Below are positions 23,046-32,841 of a stretch of DNA of 64,000 bases, in pieces. Numbering within the stretch: the first letter of the stretch is position 1; every line of letters begins with the position of its first letter. This DNA comes from Zea mays. Lineage: Eukaryota; Streptophyta; Magnoliopsida; Poales; Poaceae. The notes beneath the pieces are model-generated. The model was not told the origin of the DNA and made no database searches. It saw only the letters and a list, made by a program, of their open reading frames with translations. Both the position numbers and the translations under genes were made by a program. The stretch spans positions 176,572,428 through 176,636,427 of the forward strand of contig NC_050101.1 in assembly GCF_902167145.1 (NCBI RefSeq). The letters are read 5' to 3'.

Positions 23046-24279
23046 TGAAAGGGAATTAGGCTTACACCTAGTTCCTAAATAGTTTTGGTGGTTGAATCGC
23101 CCAACACAAACAATTGGACTAACTAGCTTGCTCTAGATTATATGTTTTACAGGTGCCAAAAGTTCATCTATAACTATGCTAAATCGACTGTCCGGAATAC
23201 CGTAGATTATTCCGGACAGGAGAAGCTTTTTGGAAAAACAGGCCAAGCGCGGACCGTCCGGGCCCTTGCGGCGGACCGTCCGCAACACTAGAATGACTCT
23301 CGGACAGAACCAATGCAAAAATACAAGTTTCCATTACGGACTGTCCGAAGGAAAGCAAAGACCGTCCGAGCCCTCGCGCGGACCGTCCGGCCTTAGGCGC
23401 GGACCGTCCGGTCGGTAAGAAACCGAAAAACCCGAAGGTAACGGGTTCGGAGAAATGAATTATAGGGGGCCTCGCGGACCGTCCGGGGTGCACGACCGGA
23501 CCGTCCGCGACTGGCTCTGTCTGACATCTGACGACGCATTAAATGCAATATAGCCGTTGATATAGCCGTTACTGCTGACCGTTGCATTTTCAGCCGTTGA
23601 TCTACAGGGGCGGACCGTCCGCACCAGGAGGGCGGACCGTCCGCGCTCGGCAGAATGGCCCAACGGCTAGGAAGTGGTTGGTGGCTATAAATACAACCCC
23701 AACCACCTCCATTCACTTCATCCAAGCATTCCAACCTTCAACATTCAATACAAGAGCTAGCAATCCATTCCAAGACACATTCAAAGCCTCCATCTCTCCA
23801 AGTTTCACAATTGAGAAAAGAGATCATTAGTGATTAGTGACTTGAGAGAGAAAGTGATCCGTGTGTCATTTGTCGCTCTTGTTGCTTGGCTTCTTAATCG
23901 TGCTTTCTTGATTCTTTCATTGTGATCAAGCTCACTTGTAATTGAGACAAGAGACACCAATCTTGTGGTGATCCTTGTAGGAACTTTGTGTTCCAAGTGA
24001 TTGAGAAAAGAAAGCTCACTCGATCCGTGGATCGTTTGAGAGAGGGAAGGGTTGAAAGAGACCCGGCCTTTGTGGCCTCCTCAACGGGGAGTAGGTTTGC
24101 AAGAACCGAACCTCGGTAAAACAAATCCGTGTGTCACACTCTCCATTTGGTTGCGATTTGTTTTGCACCCTCTCTTGCGGACTCATTTATTATTACTAAC
24201 GCTAACCCCGGCTTGTAATTGTGATTATTTTTATAAATTTCAGTTTCGCCCTATTCACCCCCCCTCTAGGCGACTATCA
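23046..24279 (+). repeat. 5' LTR of Sirevirus C
   Basis: 1234 bp. It contains repeated CGGACCGTCCG-type palindromes between about 23205 and 23650, and a TATA-like GTGGCTATAAATACAACCCC near 23682-23701, followed by a transcribed-leader-like tail. Confidence 0.95.
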
Positions 24280-24281
24280 AT

Positions 24282-24294
24282 TGGTATCGGAGCC
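24282..24294 (+). other. Primer-binding site of Sirevirus C
   Basis: TGGTATCGGAGCC, three bases after the 5' LTR, matches the initiator Met tRNA primer site and is identical to that of Sirevirus A. Confidence 0.8.
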
Positions 24295-24327
24295 CGGTGC
24301 TTCATTAGAGCCTAACCGCTCGAAGTG

Positions 24328-27030
24328 ATGTCGGGAGATCACGCCAAGAAGGAGATGGAGACCGGCGACGACAAGCCCACTACAAGCCAAGGGAGCACTT
24401 CATCTTCATCGGAAGAGTCCCGCACCAAGAGAAGAGAGAAGAAAAAGAAATCCTCCAAGCGGAAGGAGAAAAGATCTTCCTCTTCTCACCATAAGGAGAA
24501 GAAGGAAAAATCTTCTCACAAGCCGCATCGGAGTGGGGACAAGCACAAAAGGATGAGGAAGGTGGTCTTCTACGAGACCGACACTTCATCGACCTCCACC
24601 TCCGGCTCCGACGCGGCGTCCGTCACTTCTAAACGCCAAGAGCGTAAGAAGTATAGTAAAATCCCCCTACGCTACCCTCGCGTTCCTAAACATACACCTT
24701 TACTTTCCGTCCCATTAGGCAAACCACCAACTTTTAATGGTGAAGATTATGCTATGTGGAGTAATTTGATGCGATTTCATCTAACCTCTCTCCACAAAAG
24801 ATTATGGGATGTTGTTGAGTATGGTGTACAGGTACCATCCGTAGGGGATGAGGACTATGACACGGACGAAGTGGCCCAAATCGAGCACTTCAACTCCCAA
24901 GCCGCAACTATCCTCCTTGCCTCCCTAAGCAAGGAGGAATACAACAAAGTACAAGGATTGAAGAACGCCAAGGAGATTTGGGACCTACTCAAGACGGCGC
25001 ACGAAGGTGATGAACTCACCAAGATCACCAAGCGGGAAACGATCGAGGGGGAGCTCGGTCGCTTCCGTCTTCGCCAAGGGGAGGAGCCACAAGACATGTA
25101 CAACCGGCTCAAGACCTTGGTGAACCAAGTGCGCAACCTCGGGAGCACAAAATGGGATGACCACGAAGTGGTTAAGGTTATTCTAAGAGCACTTATTTTC
25201 CTTAACCCCACTCAAGTACAATTAATTCGTGGGAATCCTAGATATCCACTAATGACCCCCGAGGAAGTTATCGGGAATTTTGTGAGCTTTGAATGCATGA
25301 TTAAGGGCTCCAAGAAGATCAACGAGCTTGACGAGCCCTCCACATCCGAGGCGCAACCGGTGGCCTTTAAGGCAACGGAGGAGAAGAAGGAGGAGTCTAC
25401 ACCAAGTAGACAACCAATTGACGCCTCCAAGCTTGACAATGAGGAGATGGCCCAAATCATCAAAAGCTTTAGGCAAATTCTCAAGCAACGGAAGGGGAAG
25501 GACTACAAACCCCGTTCCAAGAAGGTTTGCTACAAGTGTGGTAAGCCCGGTCACTTCATTGCAAAATGTCCTATGTCTAGTGACAGTGACAGGGGCGACG
25601 ACAAGAAGGGAAGAAGAAAGGAGAAGAAGAAATACTACAAGAAGAGGGGCGGCGATGCCCATGTTTGTCGGGAGTGGGACTCCGACGAAAGCTCAAGCGA
25701 CTCCTCCGACGACGAGGACGCCGCCAACATCGCCGTCACCAAAGGCCTTCTCTTCCCCAACGTCGGCCACAAGTGTCTCATGGCCAAGGACGGCAAAAAG
25801 AAGGTAAAATCAAGGTCCTCCACTAAATATGAAACATCTAGTGATGAGGATGATGATAAAAATGAGGAGGATAACTTGCGCACTCTTTTTGCTAACCTTA
25901 ACATGGAACAAAAGGAAAAATTAAATGAACTAATTAGTGCCATCCATGAAAAGGATGATCTCTTGGACTCCCAAGAGGACTTCCTAATCAAGGAGAATAA
26001 GAAACATGTTAAGGTTAAAAATGCTTACGCTCTACAGGTTGAAAAATGTGAAAAATTGTCTAGTGAGCTAAGCACTTGCCATGAGATGATTGACAACCTT
26101 AGAAATGAAAATGCTACTTTAAATGCTAAGGTTGATTCACATGTTTGTAATGTTTCAATTACCAATCTTAGAGATGATAACGTTGACTTGCTTGCTAAGA
26201 TTGATGAATTGAGTGCATCTCTTGCTAGCCTTAGATTAGAGAATGAAAATTTAATTGCTAAGGCTAAAGATTTTAATGTTTGCAATGCTACTATTTCCGA
26301 CCTTAGAACTAAGAATGAAATGTTGCATGCTAAGGTTGTAGAACTTAAATCTTGCAAACCCTCTACATCTAATGTTGAGCATGTTTCTATTTGCACTAGA
26401 TGTAGAGATATTAATGCTGATGCTATCCATGATCACCTAGCCTTAATTAAAAAACAAAATGATCATATAGCTAAACTAGATGCTAAAATTGCCGAGCACA
26501 ACTTAGAAAATGAGAAATTTAAATTTGCTCGTAGCATGCTTTATAATGGGAGACGCCCTGGCATCAAGGATGGTATTGGCTTCCAAAGGGGAGACAATGT
26601 CAAACTTAATGCCCCCCCTAAGAACTTGTCTAACTTTGTCAAGGGCAAAGCACCCATGCCTCAGGATAACGAGGGTTACATTTTATACCCTGCAGGCTAT
26701 CCTGAGAGCAAAATTAGGAAGATTCATTCTAGGAAGTCTCACTCTGGCCCTAACCATGCTTTCATGTATAAGGGTGAGACATCTAGTTCTAGGCAACCAA
26801 CCCGTGCCAAGTTGCCTAAGAAGAAAATTCCTAATGCATCAAATGATCATGCCATTTCATTTAAAACTTTTGATGCATCTTATGTGCTTACTAGCAAATC
26901 CGGCAAGGTAGTTGCCAAATTTGTTGGGGGCAAACACAAGGGCTCCAAGACTTGTGTTTGGGTACCCAAAGTTCTTGTATCTAATGCCAAAGGACCCAAA
27001 ACAGTTTGGGTACCTAAAGTCAAGAACTAA
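24328..27030 (+). CDS. Sirevirus C gag, intact
   Basis: About 900 residues starting MSGDHAKKEM; a GTG directly upstream extends the frame but the ATG at 24328 is the natural start. In order: a very Ser/Lys-rich N-terminus (to about 100); a UBN2-type gag domain (about 130-290, TFNGEDYAMWSNLMRFHL); a CCHC zinc knuckle (CYKCGKPGHFIAKC, about residue 400); an acidic Ser-rich stretch; a long coiled-coil region with heptads (about 500-720); and a basic tail ending WVPKVKN. It is about 110 residues longer than gag of B, mainly in the coiled coil. No frameshift or stop. Confidence 0.95.
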   Translation: MSGDHAKKEMETGDDKPTTSQGSTSSSSEESRTKRREKKKKSSKRKEKRSSSSHHKEKKEKSSHKPHRSGDKHKRMRKVVFYETDTSSTSTSGSDAASVTSKRQERKKYSKIPLRYPRVPKHTPLLSVPLGKPPTFNGEDYAMWSNLMRFHLTSLHKRLWDVVEYGVQVPSVGDEDYDTDEVAQIEHFNSQAATILLASLSKEEYNKVQGLKNAKEIWDLLKTAHEGDELTKITKRETIEGELGRFRLRQGEEPQDMYNRLKTLVNQVRNLGSTKWDDHEVVKVILRALIFLNPTQVQLIRGNPRYPLMTPEEVIGNFVSFECMIKGSKKINELDEPSTSEAQPVAFKATEEKKEESTPSRQPIDASKLDNEEMAQIIKSFRQILKQRKGKDYKPRSKKVCYKCGKPGHFIAKCPMSSDSDRGDDKKGRRKEKKKYYKKRGGDAHVCREWDSDESSSDSSDDEDAANIAVTKGLLFPNVGHKCLMAKDGKKKVKSRSSTKYETSSDEDDDKNEEDNLRTLFANLNMEQKEKLNELISAIHEKDDLLDSQEDFLIKENKKHVKVKNAYALQVEKCEKLSSELSTCHEMIDNLRNENATLNAKVDSHVCNVSITNLRDDNVDLLAKIDELSASLASLRLENENLIAKAKDFNVCNATISDLRTKNEMLHAKVVELKSCKPSTSNVEHVSICTRCRDINADAIHDHLALIKKQNDHIAKLDAKIAEHNLENEKFKFARSMLYNGRRPGIKDGIGFQRGDNVKLNAPPKNLSNFVKGKAPMPQDNEGYILYPAGYPESKIRKIHSRKSHSGPNHAFMYKGETSSSRQPTRAKLPKKKIPNASNDHAISFKTFDASYVLTSKSGKVVAKFVGGKHKGSKTCVWVPKVLVSNAKGPKTVWVPKVKN

Positions 27031-27043
27031 ATTTGTTTTGTAG

Positions 27044-30000
27044 GTTTATGCATCCGGGGGCTCAAGTTGGATACTCGACAGCGGGTGCACAAACCACATG
27101 ACCGGGGAGAAAAGGATGTTCTCCTCATATGAGAAAAACAAAGATCCCCAACGAGCTATCACATTTGGGGATGGAAATCAAGGGTTGGTCAAAGGTTTGG
27201 GTAAAATTGCTATTTCACCTGACCATTCCATTTCCAATGTTTTTCTTGTTGATTCATTAGATTACAACTTGCTTTCTGTTTCCCAATTATGTCAAATGGG
27301 CTACAACTGTCTTTTTACTGATATAGGTGTCACTGTCTTTAGAAGAAGTGATGATTCAATAGCATTTAAGGGTGTGTTAGAGGGTCAGCTATACTTAGTA
27401 GATTTTGATAGAGCTGAGCTCGACACATGTTTAATTGCTAAGACTAACATGGGTTGGCTCTGGCACCGCCGACTAGCCCATGTTGGGATGAAGAATCTTC
27501 ATAAGCTTCTAAAGGGAGAGCACATTTTAGGACTAACCAATGTTCATTTTGAGAAAGACAGGATTTGTAGCGCATGCCAAGCAGGGAAGCAAGTTGGCAC
27601 TCATCATCCACACAAGAACATAATGACGACTGACAGGCCACTGGAGCTCCTACACATGGATCTATTCGGCCCGATCGCTTACATAAGCATCGGCGGGAGT
27701 AAGTACTGTCTAGTTATTGTGGATGATTATTCTCGCTTCACTTGGGTATTCTTTTTACAGGAAAAATCTCAAACCCAAGAAATCTTAAAGGGATTCTTGA
27801 GACGGGCTCAAAATGAGTTCGGCTTAAGGATCAAGAAAATTAGAAGCGACAACGGAACGGAGTTCAAGAACTCTCAAATTGAAGGCTTCCTTGAGGAGGA
27901 GGGCATCAAGCATGAGTTCTCTTCTCCCTACACGCCACAACAAAATGGTGTAGTGGAGAGGAAGAATCGAACTCTATTGGACATGGCAAGAACCATGCTT
28001 GATGAATACAAGACTTCGGATCGGTTTTGGGCGGAGGCGGTCAACACCGCGTGCTACGCCATCAACCGGTTGTATCTACACCGAATCCTCAAGAAGACAT
28101 CATATGAACTCCTAACCGGTAAAAAACCCAATATTTCATATTTTAGAGTCTTTGGTAGCAAATGCTTTATTCTTGTTAGAAGAGGTAGAAAATCTAAATT
28201 TGCTCCTAAGACTGTAGAAGGCTTTTTACTTGGTTATGATTCAAACACAAGGGCATATAGGGTCTTTAACAAGTCCACTGGACTAATTGAAGTCTCTTGT
28301 GACGTTGTGTTTGATGAAACTAACGGCTCTCAAGTAGAGCAAGTTGATCTTGATGAGATAGGTGAAGAACAGGCTCCATGCATCGCGCTAAGGAACATGT
28401 CCATCGGGGATGTGTGTCCTAAAGAATCCGAAGAGCCTCCAAGTACACAAGATCAACCGTCCTCCTCCACGCAAGCATCTCCACCAACTCAAAATGAGGA
28501 TGAGGCTCAAGTTGATGAAGGGCAAAATCAAGAAGATGAGCCACCTCAAGAAGACGGCAATGATCAAGGGGGAGATGCAAATGATCAAGAAAAGGAGGAT
28601 GAGGAAGAACCAAGACCGCCACACCCAAGAGTCCACCAAGCAATCCAACGAGATCACCCCGTCGACACCATCCTCGGCGACATTCATAAGGGGGTAACTA
28701 CTCGATCTCGGGTTGCTCATTTTTGTGAACATTACTCTTTTGTTTCCTCTATTGAGCCACATAGGGTAGAGGAAGCTCTCCAAGATTCGGATTGGGTGGT
28801 GGCGATGCAAGAGGAGCTCAACAATTTCACGAGGAACGAGGTATGGCATTTAGTTCCACGTCCTAACCAAAATGTTGTAGGAACCAAATGGGTCTTCCGC
28901 AACAAGCAAGATGAGCATGGTGTGGTGACAAGGAACAAAGCTCGACTCGTGGCCAAAGGGTATTCACAAGTCGAAGGTTTGGATTTTGGTGAAACCTATG
29001 CACCCGTAGCTAGGCTTGAGTCAATTCGCATATTATTGGCCTATGCTACTTACCATGGCTTTAAGCTCTATCAAATGGACGTGAAAAGTGCCTTCCTCAA
29101 CGGACCAATCAAGGAAGAGGTCTATGTTGAGCAACCTCCCGGCTTTGAAGACAGTAAGTACCCTAACCATGTCTATAGGCTCTCTAAGGCGCTTTATGGG
29201 CTCAAGCAAGCCCCAAGAGCATGGTATGAATGCCTAAGAGATTTTCTTATTGCTAATGGCTTCAAAGTTGGCAAGGCCGATCCTACACTCTTTACTAAAA
29301 CTCTTGAAAATGACTTGTTTGTATGCCAAATTTATGTTGATGATATTATATTTGGGTCTACTAACGAGTCTACATGTGAAGAGTTTAGTAGGATCATGAC
29401 ACAGAAATTCGAGATGTCGATGATGGGGGAGTTGAAGTATTTTCTAGGATTCCAAGTCAAGCAACTCCAAGAGGGCACCTTCATTAGCCAAACGAAGTAC
29501 ACTCAAGACATTCTTGCTAAGTTTGGGATGAAGGATGCCAAACCCATCAAGACACCCATGGGAACTAATGGGCATCTCGACCTCGACACGGGAGGTAAGT
29601 CCGTGGATCAAAAGGTATACCGGTCGATGATTGGTTCATTGCTTTATTTATGTGCATCTCGACCGGACATTATGCTTTCCGTCTGCATGTGTGCAAGATT
29701 CCAATCCGACCCTAAGGAATCCCACCTTACGGCCGTAAAACGAATCTTGAGATATTTGGCTTATACTCCTAAGTTTGGGCTTTGGTACCCTAGGGGATCC
29801 ACATTTGATTTAATTGGTTATTCGGATGCCGATTGGGCGGGGTGCAAAATCAATAGGAAGAGCACATCGGGGACTTGCCAGTTCTTGGGAAGATCCTTGG
29901 TGTCTTGGGCTTCAAAGAAGCAAAATTCGGTCGCTCTTTCCACCGCCGAAGCCGAGTACATTGCCGCAGGACATTGTTGCGCGCAATTGCTTTGGATGAG

Positions 30001-30289
30001 GCAAACCCTGCGGGACTACGGTTACAAATTAACCAAAGTCCCTTTGCTATGTGATAATGAGAGTGCAATCAAAATGGCCGACAATCCCGTCGAGCATAGC
30101 CGCACTAAGCACATAGCCATTCGGTATCATTTTCTTAGGGATCACCAACAAAAGGGGGATATCGAGATTTCTTACATTAATACTAAAGATCAATTAGCCG
30201 ATATCTTTACCAAGCCACTTGATGAACAATCTTTTACCAGACTTAGGCATGAGCTCAATATTCTTGATTCTAGAAATTTCTTTTGCTAG
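27044..30289 (+). CDS. Sirevirus C pol (PR-INT-RT-RNase H), intact
   Basis: The open frame starts at GTT 27044, immediately after an in-frame TAG (27041-27043); the first ATG is at 27098, inside the protease. Domains: aspartic protease Asp-Ser-Gly just upstream of 27098; integrase zinc finger ([24 protein letters not shown]); integrase core ([29 protein letters not shown]); a Glu/Asp/Gln-rich linker (about residues 430-520); reverse transcriptase YVDD at 29333-29344; RNase H ([20 protein letters not shown]) and DIFTKPL. All catalytic residues are present. A product starting at the ATG would lack the protease active site, so the natural product must begin upstream. Confidence 0.95.
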   Translation, partial: VYASGGSSWILDSGCTNHMTGEKRMFSSYEKNKDPQRAITFGDGNQGLVKGLGKIAISPDHSISNVFLVDSLDYNLLSVSQLCQMGYNCLFTDIGVTVFRRSDDSIAFKGVLEGQLYLVDFDRAELDTCLIAKTNMGWLWHRRLAHVGMKNLHKLLKGEHILGLTNVHFEKDRICSACQAGKQVGTHHPHKNIMTTDRPLELLHMDLFGPIAYISIGGSKYCLVIVDDYSRFTWVFFLQEKSQTQEILKGFLRRAQNEFGLRIKKIRSDNGTEFKNSQIEGFLEEEGIKHEFSSPYTPQQNGVVERKNRTLLDMARTMLDEYKTSDRFWAEAVNTACYAINRLYLHRILKKTSYELLTGKKPNISYFRVFGSKCFILVRRGRKSKFAPKTVEGFLLGYDSNTRAYRVFNKSTGLIEVSCDVVFDETNGSQVEQVDLDEIGEEQAPCIALRNMSIGDVCPKESEEPPSTQDQPSSSTQASPPTQNEDEAQVDEGQNQEDEPPQEDGNDQGGDANDQEKEDEEEPRPPHPRVHQAIQRDHPVDTILGDIHKGVTTRSRVAHFCEHYSFVSSIEPHRVEEALQDSDWVVAMQEELNNFTRNEVWHLVPRPNQNVVGTKWVFRNKQDEHGVVTRNKARLVAKGYSQVEGLDFGETYAPVARLESIRILLAYATYHGFKLYQMDVKSAFLNGPIKEEVYVEQPPGFEDSKYPNHVYRLSKALYGLKQAPRAWYECLRDFLIANGFKVGKADPTLFTKTLENDLFVCQIYVDDIIFGSTNESTCEEFSRIMTQKFEMSMMGELKYFLGFQVKQLQEGTFISQTKYTQDILAKFGMKDAKPIKTPMGTNGHLDLDTGGKSVDQKVYRSMIGSLLYLCASRPDIMLSVCMCARFQSDPKESHLTAVKRILRYLAYTPKFGLWYPRGSTFDLIGYSDADWAGCKINRKSTSGTCQFLGRSLVSWASKKQNSVALSTAEAEYIAAGHCCAQLLWMRQTLRDYGYKLTKVPLLCDNESAIKMADNPVEHSRTKHIAIRYHFLRDHQQKGDIEISYINTKDQLADIFTKPLDEQSFTRLRHELNILDSRNFFC

Positions 30290-31169
30290 CTTGCACACAT
30301 AGCTCATTTAAATACCTTTGATCATATCTCTTTTATATGCTATGACTAATGTGTTTTCAAGTTGATTTCAAACCAAGTCATAGGTATATTGAAAGGGAAT
30401 TGGAGTCTTCGGCGAAGACAAAGGCTTCCACTCCGTAACTCATGCTTCGCCATCACTCCGAGCAACTCTCTCTTCTTCAGGGGAGAAATGAGCATCAAGG
30501 AAAAGGACTTCATCCTTGGGGGAGAGAGTAAAAGCTCAAACGCAAAAGGACTTCGTCTTTGGTATAATCTTAACTCACTTATTTATGACCAAAGGGGAAG
30601 ATTGCACACAGAGGGCTCTAATGATTCCGTTTTTGGCGATTCATGCCAAAAAGGGGGAGAAATGAGCCCAAAGCAAAAGGACCGCACCACCACCACCAAA
30701 TTCAAAAACTTAGTGCTTTCCAAAAGTCTTTATCATTTGGTATCCTATTGTGTTCAAAAGGGGGAGAAAGTAGTATTTCAAAAATGGTATATCAAAACCC
30801 TCTTGAACACTAAGAGGTGGATCTCTTTTAGGGGGAGTTTTGTTTAAGTCAAAGGAAAAGCATTTAAAATAGGGGGAGACAATTTCAAATCTTGAAAATG
30901 CTTTGCAAACTCTTATTCATGTACCTTTGACTATTTGCAAAAGATCTTTGAAATGGATTTACAAAAAGAATTTGCAAAAACAAAACATGTGGTGCAAACG
31001 TGGTCCAAAATGTTATATAAGAAAGAAACAATCCATGCATATCTTGCAAGTATTTATATTGGTCAAATTCCAAGCAACCTTTGCACTTACATTATGCAAA
31101 CTAGTTCAATTATGCACTTCCATATTTGCTTTGGTTTGTGTTGGCATCAATCACCAAAAAGGGGGAGAT
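30290..31169 (+). other. Sirevirus C 3' noncoding region with multiple polypurine tracts
   Basis: Contains at least seven G-rich tracts, near 30480, 30517, 30652, 30758, 30832, 30871 and 31160, mostly of the form GGGGGAG. The last, AAAAAGGGGGAGATT, abuts the 3' LTR. No protein is supported, and no env-like reading frame with a signal or membrane segment is seen. Confidence 0.82.
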
Positions 31170-32403
31170 TGAAAGGGAATTAGGCTTACACCTAGTTCCT
31201 AAATAGTTTTGGTGGTTGAATCGCCCAACACAAACAATTGGACTAACTAGCTTGCTCTAGATTATATGTTTTACAGGTGCCAAAAGTTCATCTATAACTA
31301 TGCTAAATCGACTGTCCGGAATACCGTAGATTATTCCGGACAGGAGAAGCTTTTTGGAAAAACAGGCCAAGCGCGGACCGTCCGGGCCCTTGCGGCGGAC
31401 CGTCCGCAACACTAGAATGACTCTCGGACAGAACCAATGCAAAAATACAAGTTTCCATTACGGACTGTCCGAAGGAAAGCAAAGACCGTCCGAGCCCTCG
31501 CGCGGACCGTCCGGCCTTAGGCGCGGACCGTCCGGTCGGTAAGAAACCGAAAAACCCGAAGGTAACGGGTTCGGAGAAATGAATTATAGGGGGCCTCGCG
31601 GACCGTCCGGGGTGCACGACCGGACCGTCCGCGACTGGCTCTGTCTGACATCTGACGACGCATTAAATGCAATATAGCCGTTGATATAGCCGTTACTGCT
31701 GACCGTTGCATTTTCAGCCGTTGATCTACAGGGGCGGACCGTCCGCACCAGGAGGGCGGACCGTCCGCGCTCGGCAGAATGGCCCAACGGCTAGGAAGTG
31801 GTTGGTGGCTATAAATACAACCCCAACCACCTCCATTCACTTCATCCAAGCATTCCAACCTTCAACATTCAATACAAGAGCTAGCAATCCATTCCAAGAC
31901 ACATTCAAAGCCTCCATCTCTCCAAGTTTCACAATTGAGAAAAGAGATCATTAGTGATTAGTGACTTGAGAGAGAAAGTGATCCGTGTGTCATTTGTCGC
32001 TCTTGTTGCTTGGCTTCTTAATCGTGCTTTCTTGATTCTTTCATTGTGATCAAGCTCACTTGTAATTGAGACAAGAGACACCAATCTTGTGGTGATCCTT
32101 GTAGGAACTTTGTGTTCCAAGTGATTGAGAAAAGAAAGCTCACTCGATCCGTGGATCGTTTGAGAGAGGGAAGGGTTGAAAGAGACCCGGCCTTTGTGGC
32201 CTCCTCAACGGGGAGTAGGTTTGCAAGAACCGAACCTCGGTAAAACAAATCCGTGTGTCACACTCTCCATTTGGTTGCGATTTGTTTTGCACCCTCTCTT
32301 GCGGACTCATTTATTATTACTAACGCTAACCCCGGCTTGTAATTGTGATTATTTTTATAAATTTCAGTTTCGCCCTATTCACCCCCCCTCTAGGCGACTA
32401 TCA
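31170..32403 (+). repeat. 3' LTR of Sirevirus C
   Basis: 1234 bp. I see no difference from 23046-24279 in base sequence or in any conceptual translation. Confidence 0.95.
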
Positions 32404-32408
32404 AGACT

Positions 32409-32841
32409 CTTTCATCCTGATTTGGTGATACCCTGAGTAGGCATCGAGGAAAGACAGGGTTTCGCACCCAGCAGTGGAATCCACGATTTGATCGATGCGA
32501 GGCAGAGGGTAGGGAACCTTCAGACATGCTTTGTTTAGACCAGTGTAGTCTACACACATCCGCCATTTCCCTCCTTTCTTTCTCACAAGCACAGGGTTGG
32601 CAAGCCATTTGGGATGGAATACCTCTTTGATGAACCCTGCCGCCATTAGCTTGTGGATCTCCTCGCATATGGCTCTGCGCTTTTCTTCGTCGAATCGGCG
32701 CAGAGGCTGCTTCACGGGTCGGGCTCTAGCTCGGATATCCAACGAGTGCTCGGCGACATCCCTCGGTATGCCGGGCATGTCCGAGGGACTCCACGCGAAA
32801 ACGTCGGCGTTCGCGCGGAGAAAGTCGACGAGCACTGCTTC
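32409..32841 (-). pseudogene. Gypsy reverse transcriptase, N-terminal half
   Basis: The minus strand encodes LVDFLRANADVFAWSPSDMPG, then RPVKQPLRRF, the RT finger region WLANPVLVRKKGGKWRMCVDYTGLN with the first catalytic Asp region, and FLDAYSGYHQI, ending at the Sirevirus C target site. It is in the same frame as the gag-protease upstream but separated by a TAG at 32842-32844, where Gln would be expected. It joins in frame to 23045 downward. Confidence 0.87.

Larger units (their letters stand above)
23046..32403 (+). mobile_element. Sirevirus C: Opie-like Ty1/Copia LTR retrotransposon, intact
   Basis: A 9358-bp element with TSD AGACT at 23041-23045 and 32404-32408, inserted in the Gypsy RT. 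LTRs start TGAAAGGGAATTAGG and end GGCGACTATCA. Both are 1234 bp and I found no difference between them. Gag and pol are both open over their full length with all motifs, making this the youngest and most plausibly active element here. The LTRs carry GCGGACCGTCCG motifs, a different palindrome class from A and B, and the gag is longer. The Opie name is from recognition only. Confidence 0.95.

Noticed and set aside
30903..31183. Short frames in the Sirevirus C 3' region as a possible env-like gene
   Set aside because: They are short and overlapping, lack a signal peptide or transmembrane pattern, and lie in the polypurine-rich noncoding region.
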